Positions 7,580-14,456 of a DNA stretch of 14,484 bases are shown here, piece by piece. The notes under the pieces are model-generated. The model was not told the origin of the DNA. It saw nothing but the letters and a program-made list of their open reading frames with translations, and searched no databases. The stretch comes from a bacterium. Lineage in GTDB: Bacteria; Ratteibacteria; UBA8468; B48-G9; JAFGKM01. The stretch spans positions 1 through 14,484 of the forward strand of contig DAORXQ010000043.1 in NCBI GenBank assembly GCA_035371905.1, written 5' to 3'. The position numbers were made by a program, and so were the translations under genes. Each line of letters begins with the position of its first letter. Within the stretch, counting starts at the first letter, position 1.

Positions 7580-8841
7580 TTTTCTTTAATTATTTCACCG
7601 TAATATTTGCATGTATTTCCAAAATTCTCTTCTATTCTCAAAAGTTGATTATATTTACACAATCTTTCAGACCTGCTCAATGAACCACTTTTAATCTGCC
7701 CTGCATTTGTTCCAACTGTAAGGTCTGCTATAAAAGTATCCTCTGTTTCACCAGACCTGTGAGATATTATTGTTCTGTATCCTGCCCTCTTTGCCATTTC
7801 AATTGTCTCAAGTGTCTCTGTGAGTGTTCCTATCTGATTAACTTTTATTAAAATTGCATTTGCTATTTTCTGTCTAATCCCCTCTTTGAAAATTTTAGGA
7901 TTTGTGACAAATATATCATCTCCAACAAGTTGAATTTTATTTCCGAGTTTTTCTGTCAATTTTTTCCATCCTTCCCAGTCATTTTCTGCAAGTCCATCTT
8001 CAATAGAATAAACAGGATATTTTGATACAATTTTTTCATAGAAATCAATTAACTCATCAGAACTTATTTTTTTCCCTTCAAATTGATAAAGGCCTTCCTC
8101 ATATAAAGAAGAAGCAGCAGTATCAAGAGCAATATAAATCTCTTCTCCCGGTGTATAACCTGCTTTTTCAATTGCCTGTATTATAAGTTGTATTGCTTCT
8201 TCATTTTTATTTAAATTTGGAGCAAAACCTCCTTCATCACCAACTGAAGTTACATATCCCTTATCCTTTAATATCTTTTTTAAATACTGGAATACCTCTG
8301 CAACCATTCTATATCCATCACTAAAACTTTTTGCTCCAATTGGTGCTATCATAAATTCCTGAATGTCAAGGTTATTGTCTGCATGTAATCCACCATTTAT
8401 AACATTACACATTGGCACAGGCATTACATTTGCATAAACTCCTCCAATATAGAAATATAATGGGACATCCAGAACATTTGCAGCAGCGCGGGAAACAGCC
8501 AAACTCACACCAAGAATAGCATTTGCTCCTAAACGGGATTTATTTTCAGTTCCATCAAGTTCAATCATTTTATAATCAATACCTCTCTGGTCAAAAACAC
8601 TTTCACCTTCAATTTCAGGACCTATAATTTCATTTACATTTTTTATCGCATTTTTTACTCCTTTCCCGAGAAATTCTTTATCTCCATCTCTCAATTCAAG
8701 TGCTTCTCTTTCTCCTGTTGAAGCCCCTGAAGGGACTGCTGCTCTTCCTGTTGTTCCGTCTTCAAGCATAACTTCTACCTCTACTGTTGGATTTCCCCTT
8801 GAATCAAGAATCTGTCTTCCATAAACACTTAATATTTCCAT
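7576..8841 (-). CDS. eno: Enolase (phosphopyruvate hydratase)
   Basis: Interconverts 2-phosphoglycerate and PEP in glycolysis and gluconeogenesis; also a partner of the RNA degradosome in some bacteria. It has 421 residues, normal for the family. Visible: SGASTGEREALELRDG (38-53, flexible substrate loop), GDEGGFAP (201-208) with catalytic E203, metal ligands D240, E281 and D308, the signature LIKVNQIGTLTETL (331-344) with catalytic K333, and SHRSGETEDTFIADL (360-374). AGGAGG lies six bases before the ATG. It is the first gene of a six-gene run with a clear promoter immediately upstream. With PEP carboxykinase elsewhere in the window, both routes around PEP are represented. Confidence 0.98.
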   Translation of the reverse strand: MEILSVYGRQILDSRGNPTVEVEVMLEDGTTGRAAVPSGASTGEREALELRDGDKEFLGKGVKNAIKNVNEIIGPEIEGESVFDQRGIDYKMIELDGTENKSRLGANAILGVSLAVSRAAANVLDVPLYFYIGGVYANVMPVPMCNVINGGLHADNNLDIQEFMIAPIGAKSFSDGYRMVAEVFQYLKKILKDKGYVTSVGDEGGFAPNLNKNEEAIQLIIQAIEKAGYTPGEEIYIALDTAASSLYEEGLYQFEGKKISSDELIDFYEKIVSKYPVYSIEDGLAENDWEGWKKLTEKLGNKIQLVGDDIFVTNPKIFKEGIRQKIANAILIKVNQIGTLTETLETIEMAKRAGYRTIISHRSGETEDTFIADLTVGTNAGQIKSGSLSRSERLCKYNQLLRIEENFGNTCKYYGEIIKEK

Positions 8842-8874
8842 TTTTACCTCCTATTTTCATTTCATTATTTTAGT

Positions 8875-8903
8875 ATTATATTCTCAAATCAAAATGTTTT
8901 CAA
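8875..8903 (-). promoter_or_regulatory. Sigma-70-type promoter of the enolase operon
   Basis: On the minus strand: -35 TTGAAA (8903-8898), a 17-base spacer and a perfect -10 TATAAT (8880-8875). The -35 lies within the last codons of the HAD phosphatase gene. Start of transcription is expected near 8868, about 26 bases before the enolase ATG. Genes from eno to the ThuA-like protein follow with gaps of ten bases or less or with overlaps, so this promoter probably serves all six. Confidence 0.78.
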
Positions 8904-9543
8904 TTAAAAATTTTTTAAGTTGTATCAGGTCTTCAAAAATTAAAGGATTTTTATATTCCAAAAAATCTTCTTTTCTGCAGGAACCGGTGAGAACTATAAA
9001 TGTATCAACACCTGCATTTTTCCCTGTTTCATAATCAATATCCATATCTCCAACATAAAAAGTTTCTTCCTTTTTAAAACCTGTCTTTTCCAGAATTTTC
9101 AAAATTATTTCAGGATGCGGTTTTGGATTTTCAACATCATCAGCACATAGTATAATATCAAAAAAATTTTTAATTCCACTTTCTTTCAATAAAAAATCTA
9201 AACAGAAATTTGACCTGTTTGTAGCAACAGCAATTTTTAATTTTTTTTCTTTAAGTTGGCTTAAAATTTCAATACAGCCCCTCATTAATTTAACATTACC
9301 CTTCAAAAAATTTAAATAATATTCTCTGTAAAGTTTATGAGCAACTTCAATTTTATCCTTATCAAAAAGATTACATATTAATTTCAAATCTCCTCCACCG
9401 ACTGCTCTTTTCACTCTTTCATAATCAAATTTTTCACAATTGATTTTTTCACAAATAAAATCTATTGTTTTATAAATTGAATCATATGCGTCTATCAAAG
9501 TACCATCAAGGTCAAAAATTGCAATTTTCTTTTTATAACCCAT
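8884..9543 (-). CDS. HAD-superfamily hydrolase, phosphoglycolate-phosphatase-like
   Basis: A 219-residue cytoplasmic phosphatase of the HAD subfamily with an alpha-helical cap (Gph/PGMB-like). Motif I is FDLDGTLID (10-18) with nucleophile D11 and acid/base D13; the cap covers about 20-85; motif II is VATNRS (106-111); motif III lysine lies in PKPHPE (140-145); motif IV is YVGDMDIDYETGKNAG (163-178). The pattern fits phosphoglycolate phosphatase best, but beta-phosphoglucomutase, pyrophosphatase and sugar phosphatases share it, so the substrate is open. It has its own promoter, and AGAGGA precedes the start. It stands divergent to the twin exported proteins and ends 42 bases before enolase. 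Confidence 0.85.
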   Translation of the reverse strand: MGYKKKIAIFDLDGTLIDAYDSIYKTIDFICEKINCEKFDYERVKRAVGGGDLKLICNLFDKDKIEVAHKLYREYYLNFLKGNVKLMRGCIEILSQLKEKKLKIAVATNRSNFCLDFLLKESGIKNFFDIILCADDVENPKPHPEIILKILEKTGFKKEETFYVGDMDIDYETGKNAGVDTFIVLTGSCRKEDFLEYKNPLIFEDLIQLKKFLIENILI

Positions 9544-9566
9544 TTTTTCCTCTAAAAAAGTTTTAC

Positions 9567-9572
9567 TATAAT
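9567..9572 (+). promoter_or_regulatory. Possible -10 element for the twin exported-protein genes
   Basis: A perfect TATAAT lies on the plus strand 53 bases before the ATG at 9625, but at 16-18 bases upstream there is only TTTTTCC-type sequence, not a recognisable -35, and there is no TGn extension. The gap between the divergent genes is 81 bases, so a promoter must lie here or be of another sigma class. Tentative. Confidence 0.3.
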
Positions 9573-9596
9573 ATACTAAACCTTTTTTATTTTCAA
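9568..9596 (-). promoter_or_regulatory. Promoter of the HAD phosphatase gene
   Basis: On the minus strand: -35 TTGAAA (9596-9591), a 17-base spacer and -10 TATTAT (9573-9568). Expected start of transcription near 9561, leaving a leader of about 18 bases with AGAGGA as ribosome site. It shares its -10 bases with a possible -10 for the opposite strand. Confidence 0.65.
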
Positions 9597-9624
9597 ATGT
9601 CTAAAATAAAAAAGGAGGAAAAAA

Positions 9625-10020
9625 ATGAAGAAACTTTTTGTACTACTTCTTTCAATAAATCTTATAATTTCATTTACTCTCAATGCACAGAATAGAAAAC
9701 CAGATTTATCTAAATCAAAAGAAAAAATTGAAAAATTATTGAAGGAAAATTTCATTTTAAAAGAAAAACTTAAAGAATTTCTTGACACACAGAAAAGAAT
9801 AAAAGAAATTGAAAGAGAAGAAATAGAAAAAGACCCTGAACTTAAAAATTTACATATACAGATAATGAACTTAAGAATTCAATTGATGCAAAATCTTCAG
9901 GAGATACAAAAGGACAATGAAAAATATCAGAGATTGAAAAAAAGAAAGGAAGAAATTTATGAAAAAATGAAAAAAGAAAAGGAAGAAAGAAAAAAAGAAA
10001 TAGAAGAAAGAAAAAATTGA
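9625..10020 (+). CDS. Small exported charged helical protein, twin 1 (unknown function)
   Basis: A 131-residue protein of unrecognised family. Residues 1-21 form a signal peptide ending SFTLNAQ with likely cleavage after NA. The remainder is extremely rich in Lys and Glu, lacks cysteine and, apart from two prolines, has little to break a helix; it should be a long helix or coiled coil. Its core (about residues 61-115) resembles the neighbour downstream: IKEIE, then DPELK, then QI, QL and YQ.LKK..EE at matching spacing. The tail is a run of KKE/ERK repeats. AAGGAGG gives a strong ribosome site. Likely periplasmic. The length and helicity recall Spy/CpxP-type periplasmic chaperones, but the LTxxQ motif of that family is not seen. 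The gene is certain; its function is not. Confidence 0.8.
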   Translation: MKKLFVLLLSINLIISFTLNAQNRKPDLSKSKEKIEKLLKENFILKEKLKEFLDTQKRIKEIEREEIEKDPELKNLHIQIMNLRIQLMQNLQEIQKDNEKYQRLKKRKEEIYEKMKKEKEERKKEIEERKN

Positions 10021-10041
10021 AACGAAAGGAGGTGAAAAAAT

Positions 10042-10413
10042 ATGAAAAGATTTATTATTCCTATGCTTATAAGTGTTTTCTTCATAGGGCTTTTATATAA
10101 TGGATACTCACAGGAAAGAAGAGAAAAACAGGGTGGAGATCAATTCCAGAGAGAAAGAAGAGAAGGACCTTTGGGAGAAGCATTTGAAATTCAGAGAAAG
10201 ATTAAAGAAATAGAAATCCAGACAATCCAGAATGACCCTGAATTGAAAAAAATGCAAGAACAGATTAGTTCTCTTCAGAAACAACTGAATGAAAAACTTC
10301 AGCAGAAACTTTCAACAAATCAGGAATATCAGGAATTGAAGAAAAAACAGGAAGAGATGAGAAAACAGTGGGAGGAAAGAAGAAGAGAAAGAGAGGGAGA
10401 AAAGAAGCAATAA
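10042..10413 (+). CDS. Small exported charged helical protein, twin 2 (unknown function)
   Basis: A 123-residue protein with a signal peptide at about 1-23 (hydrophobic core IIPMLISVFFIGLLY) followed by a Arg/Gln/Glu/Gly-rich stretch (24-50), then a helical core at about 53-105 that matches twin 1: IKEIE, NDPELKKMQEQI, LQKQLNEKLQQ and EYQELKKKQEEM. It ends in an Arg/Glu-rich tail. Twin 1 favours lysine and this one glutamine and arginine, so the copies are old. The start is 21 bases after the twin 1 stop with a near-perfect AGGAGGTG, and the pair ends at a strong terminator, so the two form a bicistronic unit. It is probably periplasmic and may pair with twin 1. No known family recognised. 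Confidence 0.8.
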   Translation: MKRFIIPMLISVFFIGLLYNGYSQERREKQGGDQFQRERREGPLGEAFEIQRKIKEIEIQTIQNDPELKKMQEQISSLQKQLNEKLQQKLSTNQEYQELKKKQEEMRKQWEERRREREGEKKQ

Positions 10414-10421
10414 TTTATTTT

Positions 10422-10458
10422 AAAGGGACTACCTTTTAAGTAGAGGTAGTCCCTTTTT
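10422..10458 (+). terminator. Intrinsic terminator of the twin exported-protein operon
   Basis: A perfect 13-base-pair stem, AAAGGGACTACCT (10422-10434) with AGGTAGTCCCTTT (10444-10456), a nine-base loop, and a run of T. It begins nine bases after the stop of twin 2. It is the only strong intrinsic terminator seen in the window. Confidence 0.92.
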
Positions 10459-10474
10459 ATTTTTTTTTATTTTA

Positions 10475-10483
10475 TGCTATTAT
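10475..10483 (+). promoter_or_regulatory. Extended -10 promoter giving a leaderless cvpA-like mRNA
   Basis: TGC followed by TATTAT (10478-10483) makes an extended -10. With the usual six-base gap the transcript would begin at 10490, exactly the A of the ATG. There is no Shine-Dalgarno sequence before this start. The -35 region is T-rich (TTTTAT near 10455-10460), part of the T-run of the preceding terminator. Confidence 0.55.
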
Positions 10484-10489
10484 TTACTT

Positions 10490-11350
10490 ATGACTGGAAT
10501 TGATTTTATTGTTTTGGTTATTTTTGGAAGCGGTGTCTTAACAGGAATTTTAAGAGGTTTTATTGGTGGAATTATAGATATTGTTGGAATTATAAGTGGA
10601 GTTTCTCTTGCTTCAATTGCATATAAAGCACCTGTTAATTTATTCAGGAGATTTAATATTATAGGAACTCCTGTTGATATACTTTTTTTTCATTTATTTT
10701 CATTTTTGTTTATCCTTTCGGTAATAGTCGGGATTGAAGTTCTGAGAAAAAAAATCTATGTAAAACATATAGTTGATAGAATTTTCGGATTTTTTACAGG
10801 AATAATTGAAGGTATGTTTTTTGCTGGCTTTCTTTTAAATATTATGAGTGCTTCACCAAATGCTGCCAAAGAAATAGACCACTCAAAATTTCCAAAATAC
10901 ATAACAAGATTTATTCCTGGAATTTATTTAAAAAATGACAGAATGGGAATAACTTTACCAAAATTAATTGCTTTGCCAAAAAATTACCAGGATGAGTTTG
11001 ATAGAGAAAAACTGTCAATTACCTTTCAAAAAGTAAATTTTTATAAAATGAAAGGAACATGTATAAAGTGTGGAGGTGAGGTTGAATTTTCGGGATACTT
11101 TTTAAAAGCAGGAACAAGTGTAATACCTAAATTTACATGTAAAATTTGTGGAAGAACATCTGATGGATGTCAGACATTTGAAATCTTTCATTTTCTGTAC
11201 AATGAATGTCCTGTTGAACTTGCAAGAAAAGGAATGAAATTTGACTGTGGTAATTTTCCAAATAGAGAACTGGTCATGCCAAAAACAGAATGTCCAGTGG
11301 ATAAAAATCAACTTCAAATCTGGGAATGGCAACCACCTGTAAAATATTAA
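10490..11350 (+). CDS. CvpA-family membrane protein with eight-cysteine C-terminal region
   Basis: A 286-residue protein. The N-terminal ~120 residues have four hydrophobic helices (about 4-24, 26-45, 62-84, 98-120) and begin IDFIVLVIFGSGVLTGILRG, as in CvpA (colicin V production) proteins, inner-membrane proteins of obscure role in envelope homeostasis. CvpA alone is usually about 160-190 residues. Here a soluble tail follows with CIKCGG (191-196) and CKICGR (217-222), a zinc-ribbon-like pair of CxxC motifs 22 residues apart, plus C227, C240, C253 and C268. These suggest metal sites or disulfides. No ribosome site precedes the ATG; the family start pattern and an extended -10 support this position. 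The stop overlaps that of the convergent gene. CvpA assignment is likely; the tail is unrecognised. Confidence 0.75.
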   Translation: MTGIDFIVLVIFGSGVLTGILRGFIGGIIDIVGIISGVSLASIAYKAPVNLFRRFNIIGTPVDILFFHLFSFLFILSVIVGIEVLRKKIYVKHIVDRIFGFFTGIIEGMFFAGFLLNIMSASPNAAKEIDHSKFPKYITRFIPGIYLKNDRMGITLPKLIALPKNYQDEFDREKLSITFQKVNFYKMKGTCIKCGGEVEFSGYFLKAGTSVIPKFTCKICGRTSDGCQTFEIFHFLYNECPVELARKGMKFDCGNFPNRELVMPKTECPVDKNQLQIWEWQPPVKY

Positions 11351-12732
11351 GAAATTTCTCTAAGATATTCAATTATACTTCTTGCTGCCTTTTTTCCCAT
11401 GCCCATTGCACTTATTACAGTCGCCGCTCCTGTTGCAATATCTCCACCTGCATAAATACCTTTTATATTTGTTTCACATGTATCAGGATTTACTATTATA
11501 TTTCCATGTTTACCTGTTTTTAAATAGGGATAGGTCTGTGTAATCAAAGGACTTGGAGATTGTCCTATTGCAACAACAACTGTATCAAAGGATAAAATTT
11601 CCTCACTTCCAGCAATAGGGACAGGTTTTCTTCTTCCACTTTCATCTGGCTCTCCTAGTTTATTATGGATTACTTTTATACCATTAACATAACCATTCTC
11701 ATCTCCTATTATCTCAAGTGGTTGAACAAGGAAAACAAATTTTATACCCTCTTCCACTGCATTTTCATACTCTTCCTTTCTTGCAGGCATTTCCTTTTCT
11801 GTCCTTCTGTATAAAACAACCACTTCCTTTGCACCAAGCCTTAAAGCACTTCTTGCTGAATCCATTGCTACATTTCCTCCGCCAATAACTGCAACTTTTT
11901 CACCAATTGAAACAGGTGTATCATATTCAGGAAACAAATATCCTTTCATTAAATTTACTCTTGTTAAAAATTCATTTGCAGAATAAACTCTCAACAGGTT
12001 TTCTCCTGGAATTCCAAGAAAATTAGGTAACCCCGCACCTGTCCCAATAAAAATTGCTTTATATCCCATTTCAAACAATTCATCTATTGTAAGTGTCTTT
12101 CCAATTATTACATTTGTCTTTATTTCCACTCCCATTGTCAAAAGTTGATTAATTTCTTTCTCAACAATTTTTTTTGGAAGACGAAATTCCGGAATTCCGT
12201 AGATTAAAACTCCTCCTGGCTTATGTAATCCCTCAAAAATAGTAACCTTAATTCCACACCTTGCAAGTTCAGAAGCACATGTTAATCCCGCTGGTCCAGA
12301 ACCAACAACAGCAACTTTTTTATCAATCAATTTTGTATCAGATATTATCTGACATTTCAAAGAAACTTTTGAATTGTCAGCAGCAAATCTTTCAAGTTTA
12401 CCGATGGCAACTGGCTCAAATTTTTTACCAAGAGTGCAGAGTTGTTCGCATTGTGTCTCCTGAGGGCATACTCTTCCACAAATTGCAGGTAATAGATTTT
12501 TTTCATAAATAATCTCAAGTGCTTTCTGAAAATCCCCTTCTTTAATTTCTTTTATAAATCTTGGAATATCTATTTCAACAGGACACCCTTTAATACACGG
12601 TGCTTTTTTACACTGTAAACATCTACTTGCTTCTTCAACTGCCTGTTTTTCATCAAAACCAAAAGCAACTTCATTAAAATTTCTAATTCTTTCCTCAACC
12701 GGTTGTTTTTTATCCTTCATTCTCTCTTTCAT
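11347..12732 (-). CDS. gltA: NADPH-dependent glutamate synthase small subunit-type oxidoreductase (GltA/GltD/NfnB family)
   Basis: A 461-residue cytoplasmic flavoprotein. N-terminal ferredoxin-like cysteines C38, C41, C46, C50 and C85, C89, C95, C99 should hold two 4Fe-4S clusters. The FAD site is VAVVGSGPAGLT (140-151); KPGGVLIYGIPEFRLPK (171-187) is the family's signature; the NAD(P)H site is VAVIGGGNVAMDSARSA (280-296); a second FAD contact is AGGDIATGAATVISAMG (428-444). The family includes the GOGAT small subunit, the homotetrameric archaeal-type GltA, and NfnB/SudA, which pairs with NfnA/SudB. Neither a GOGAT large subunit nor an NfnA-like gene lies in this window, so the stand-alone form or a partner elsewhere is possible; the exact role is not settled. 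It overlaps the nadB stop by four bases, with AAGGAGTTGAG as ribosome site inside nadB. Confidence 0.88.
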   Translation of the reverse strand: MKERMKDKKQPVEERIRNFNEVAFGFDEKQAVEEASRCLQCKKAPCIKGCPVEIDIPRFIKEIKEGDFQKALEIIYEKNLLPAICGRVCPQETQCEQLCTLGKKFEPVAIGKLERFAADNSKVSLKCQIISDTKLIDKKVAVVGSGPAGLTCASELARCGIKVTIFEGLHKPGGVLIYGIPEFRLPKKIVEKEINQLLTMGVEIKTNVIIGKTLTIDELFEMGYKAIFIGTGAGLPNFLGIPGENLLRVYSANEFLTRVNLMKGYLFPEYDTPVSIGEKVAVIGGGNVAMDSARSALRLGAKEVVVLYRRTEKEMPARKEEYENAVEEGIKFVFLVQPLEIIGDENGYVNGIKVIHNKLGEPDESGRRKPVPIAGSEEILSFDTVVVAIGQSPSPLITQTYPYLKTGKHGNIIVNPDTCETNIKGIYAGGDIATGAATVISAMGMGKKAARSIIEYLREIS

Positions 12733-14327
12733 TTTATCTCAACTCCTTTTTTACTTATAATTATATGTTTTTTCCAGTTTTTATCATCCATTGAAGGATA
12801 ATCCCTTCTATAATGAGTTCCTCTTGATTCTTTTCTAATAAGTGCTGACTCTGTCATTAAACTTGCAACAATCAACATATTTAAACTTTCAAATCCACTT
12901 CTATCATAAAATTCCTTCAAAAAAGCGTATTTCTGCCACTCTTTTAAATTCCCCAGTGCATATTTCAGTGATTCCTCATCCCTTTCTATTCCTACATTTC
13001 TCCACATCAAACTCCTTATAGACCTTTTTAAATCCTCCTTATCTATTAAAACATCTGCTTTTTTCGGAAAATTATATTTTAAATCTGCACTGAACAATTT
13101 AAAATTTTCTTCTTTTAATTTAATTGCAACCCTCTTACCAAAAACAATACATTCTAAGAGTGAATTGCTTGCAAGACGATTTGCTCCATGAACACCTGTA
13201 AAAGCACATTCTCCACAGGCAAAAAGATTTGAAATATTTGTTCTTCCCCATAAATCTGTTTTTATTCCACCTATGAAAAAATGAGCAGAGGGTCTTACAG
13301 GAATTAAATCTTTACTTGGTTCAATTCCATATGTTTTACAGAAATTATAAATCTGTGGAAATCTGCTTCTAATATATTCTTTTTTTAAATGAGTTAAATC
13401 AAGATATACACAGTTTGAATTTGTTTTTTTCATCTGGTCAATAATCGCTCTTGAAACAACATCTCTTGGAGCAAGTTCACCTGAAGGGTGATAATCAAAC
13501 ATAAATCTTTCTCTAAAAATATTCCTTAAAATACCGCCTTCTCCTCTGACACTTTCTGAAATTAAAAATCTTGGTGCTCCTGCCATATAAAAGGTTGTTG
13601 GATGAAACTGGTAAAATTCAAGGTCTGTAAGTTCAACATTTCTTCTATATGCAACTGCAATACCATCACCTGTTATGTAAAGAGGATTTGTTGTTTCCTG
13701 AAAAATCATTCCTGCTCCACCTGTTGACAGGACATATGCCTTTGCCTGAATTAAAGTAATTTTATTCCTGTTTTCATCAAGGACAATAGCACCTGTAATT
13801 TTATCTTCAACTGAAATTAAATCAATGAGAAAGGAATTTGATAAAATTTTAATATTGGGAAATTTTTTTATAAGATTGGAGAAAAAAACAGTTATACTTT
13901 TACCAGTTGCATCACCATTTGAATGAAGAATCCTGTTTCTTGAATGTCCACCCTCTTTTGTAAAATGAAATTTACCATCTTCTTTATCAAACTCAAATCC
14001 AAGTTCTATTATCTCTTTAATTCTTTCAATTCCTTCATTAACAAGTATATCAACTGCCTTTTCATCATTTAAATAATAGCCTGTTTTTAAAGTATCCTCT
14101 TTGTGAAACTGTGGACTGTCTGATTCATTTATTGCAACAGCAATTCCACCCTGAGCATTATAACTACATGACTCTGTCATTCCGTTTTTAAAAAGAATAA
14201 GGGTATTGAAATTCCTTAATTCATAGGCAACAAAAAGTCCACTTAATCCCCCTCCTATAACTAAAAAATCAACCTCAATCTTTTCAAGACCTTTGGTATT
14301 AAAAGAAATCAAATATTCAGGTATCAT
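12729..14327 (-). CDS. nadB: L-aspartate oxidase
   Basis: Oxidises L-aspartate to iminoaspartate with FAD, the first step of de novo NAD synthesis; iminoaspartate is then used by NadA. It has 532 residues, matching the family (about 530-540). The FAD dinucleotide fold is FLVIGGGLSGLFVAYEL (21-37); SCSYNAQGGIAVAI (53-66) and EGGHSRNRILHSNGDATG (125-142) follow, then EFYQFHPTT (237-245), ESVRGEGG (258-265), APRDVV (286-291), HFFIGGI (349-355) and HGANRLASNSLLE (380-392). It could be confused with succinate dehydrogenase or fumarate reductase flavoproteins, but the length, the absence of a partner FeS subunit and the SCSYNAQGG form favour NadB. nadA and nadC are not in the window. A promoter lies just upstream. 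Confidence 0.93.
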   Translation of the reverse strand: MIPEYLISFNTKGLEKIEVDFLVIGGGLSGLFVAYELRNFNTLILFKNGMTESCSYNAQGGIAVAINESDSPQFHKEDTLKTGYYLNDEKAVDILVNEGIERIKEIIELGFEFDKEDGKFHFTKEGGHSRNRILHSNGDATGKSITVFFSNLIKKFPNIKILSNSFLIDLISVEDKITGAIVLDENRNKITLIQAKAYVLSTGGAGMIFQETTNPLYITGDGIAVAYRRNVELTDLEFYQFHPTTFYMAGAPRFLISESVRGEGGILRNIFRERFMFDYHPSGELAPRDVVSRAIIDQMKKTNSNCVYLDLTHLKKEYIRSRFPQIYNFCKTYGIEPSKDLIPVRPSAHFFIGGIKTDLWGRTNISNLFACGECAFTGVHGANRLASNSLLECIVFGKRVAIKLKEENFKLFSADLKYNFPKKADVLIDKEDLKRSIRSLMWRNVGIERDEESLKYALGNLKEWQKYAFLKEFYDRSGFESLNMLIVASLMTESALIRKESRGTHYRRDYPSMDDKNWKKHIIISKKGVEIK

Positions 14328-14349
14328 TTTTTCTCTCTAAATGAATTAA

Positions 14350-14379
14350 ATTTTATCACAATTCAGAATAAAAACTCAA
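14350..14379 (-). promoter_or_regulatory. Promoter of nadB-gltA
   Basis: On the minus strand: -35 TTGAGT (14379-14374), an 18-base spacer and -10 TAAAAT (14355-14350) preceded by TGA, an extended -10. Start of transcription is expected near 14343, giving a leader of about 16 bases with a weak GAGAG ribosome site. Confidence 0.6.
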
Positions 14380-14388
14380 ATTATCGAA

Positions 14389-14456
14389 TTGCCTCATTAA
14401 AAATCTAAGCGAAAATGATTCGTTGCCTTATTAAAAAAATCCAATTGAAATTATAC
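14389..14456. repeat. Two-copy imperfect 34-base direct repeat upstream of nadB
   Basis: On the plus strand TTGCCTCATTAAAAATC (from 14389) recurs as TTGCCTTATTAAAAAAATC (from 14423), a period of 34 bases, each preceded by a CGAA- or TTCG-like tetranucleotide. Between them CGAA-AATGA-TTCG (14410-14422) is a small inverted repeat. Two degenerate copies could be an operator pair or remnants; the sequence alone does not decide. Confidence 0.4.

Noticed and set aside
9576..9788. 70-codon minus-strand frame opposite the first exported-protein gene
   Set aside because: It overlaps the signal peptide of a gene with a strong ribosome site and would run across the HAD promoter; no independent support.
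11350..11359. AGAAATTTCT palindrome as a bidirectional terminator between cvpA-like and gltA
   Set aside because: The stem is at most five A/T-rich pairs without a T-run, too weak for an intrinsic terminator.
14389..14456. Possible start of a CRISPR array
   Set aside because: Only two degenerate copies with 34-base spacing, no constant repeat-spacer boundary and no cas gene nearby.
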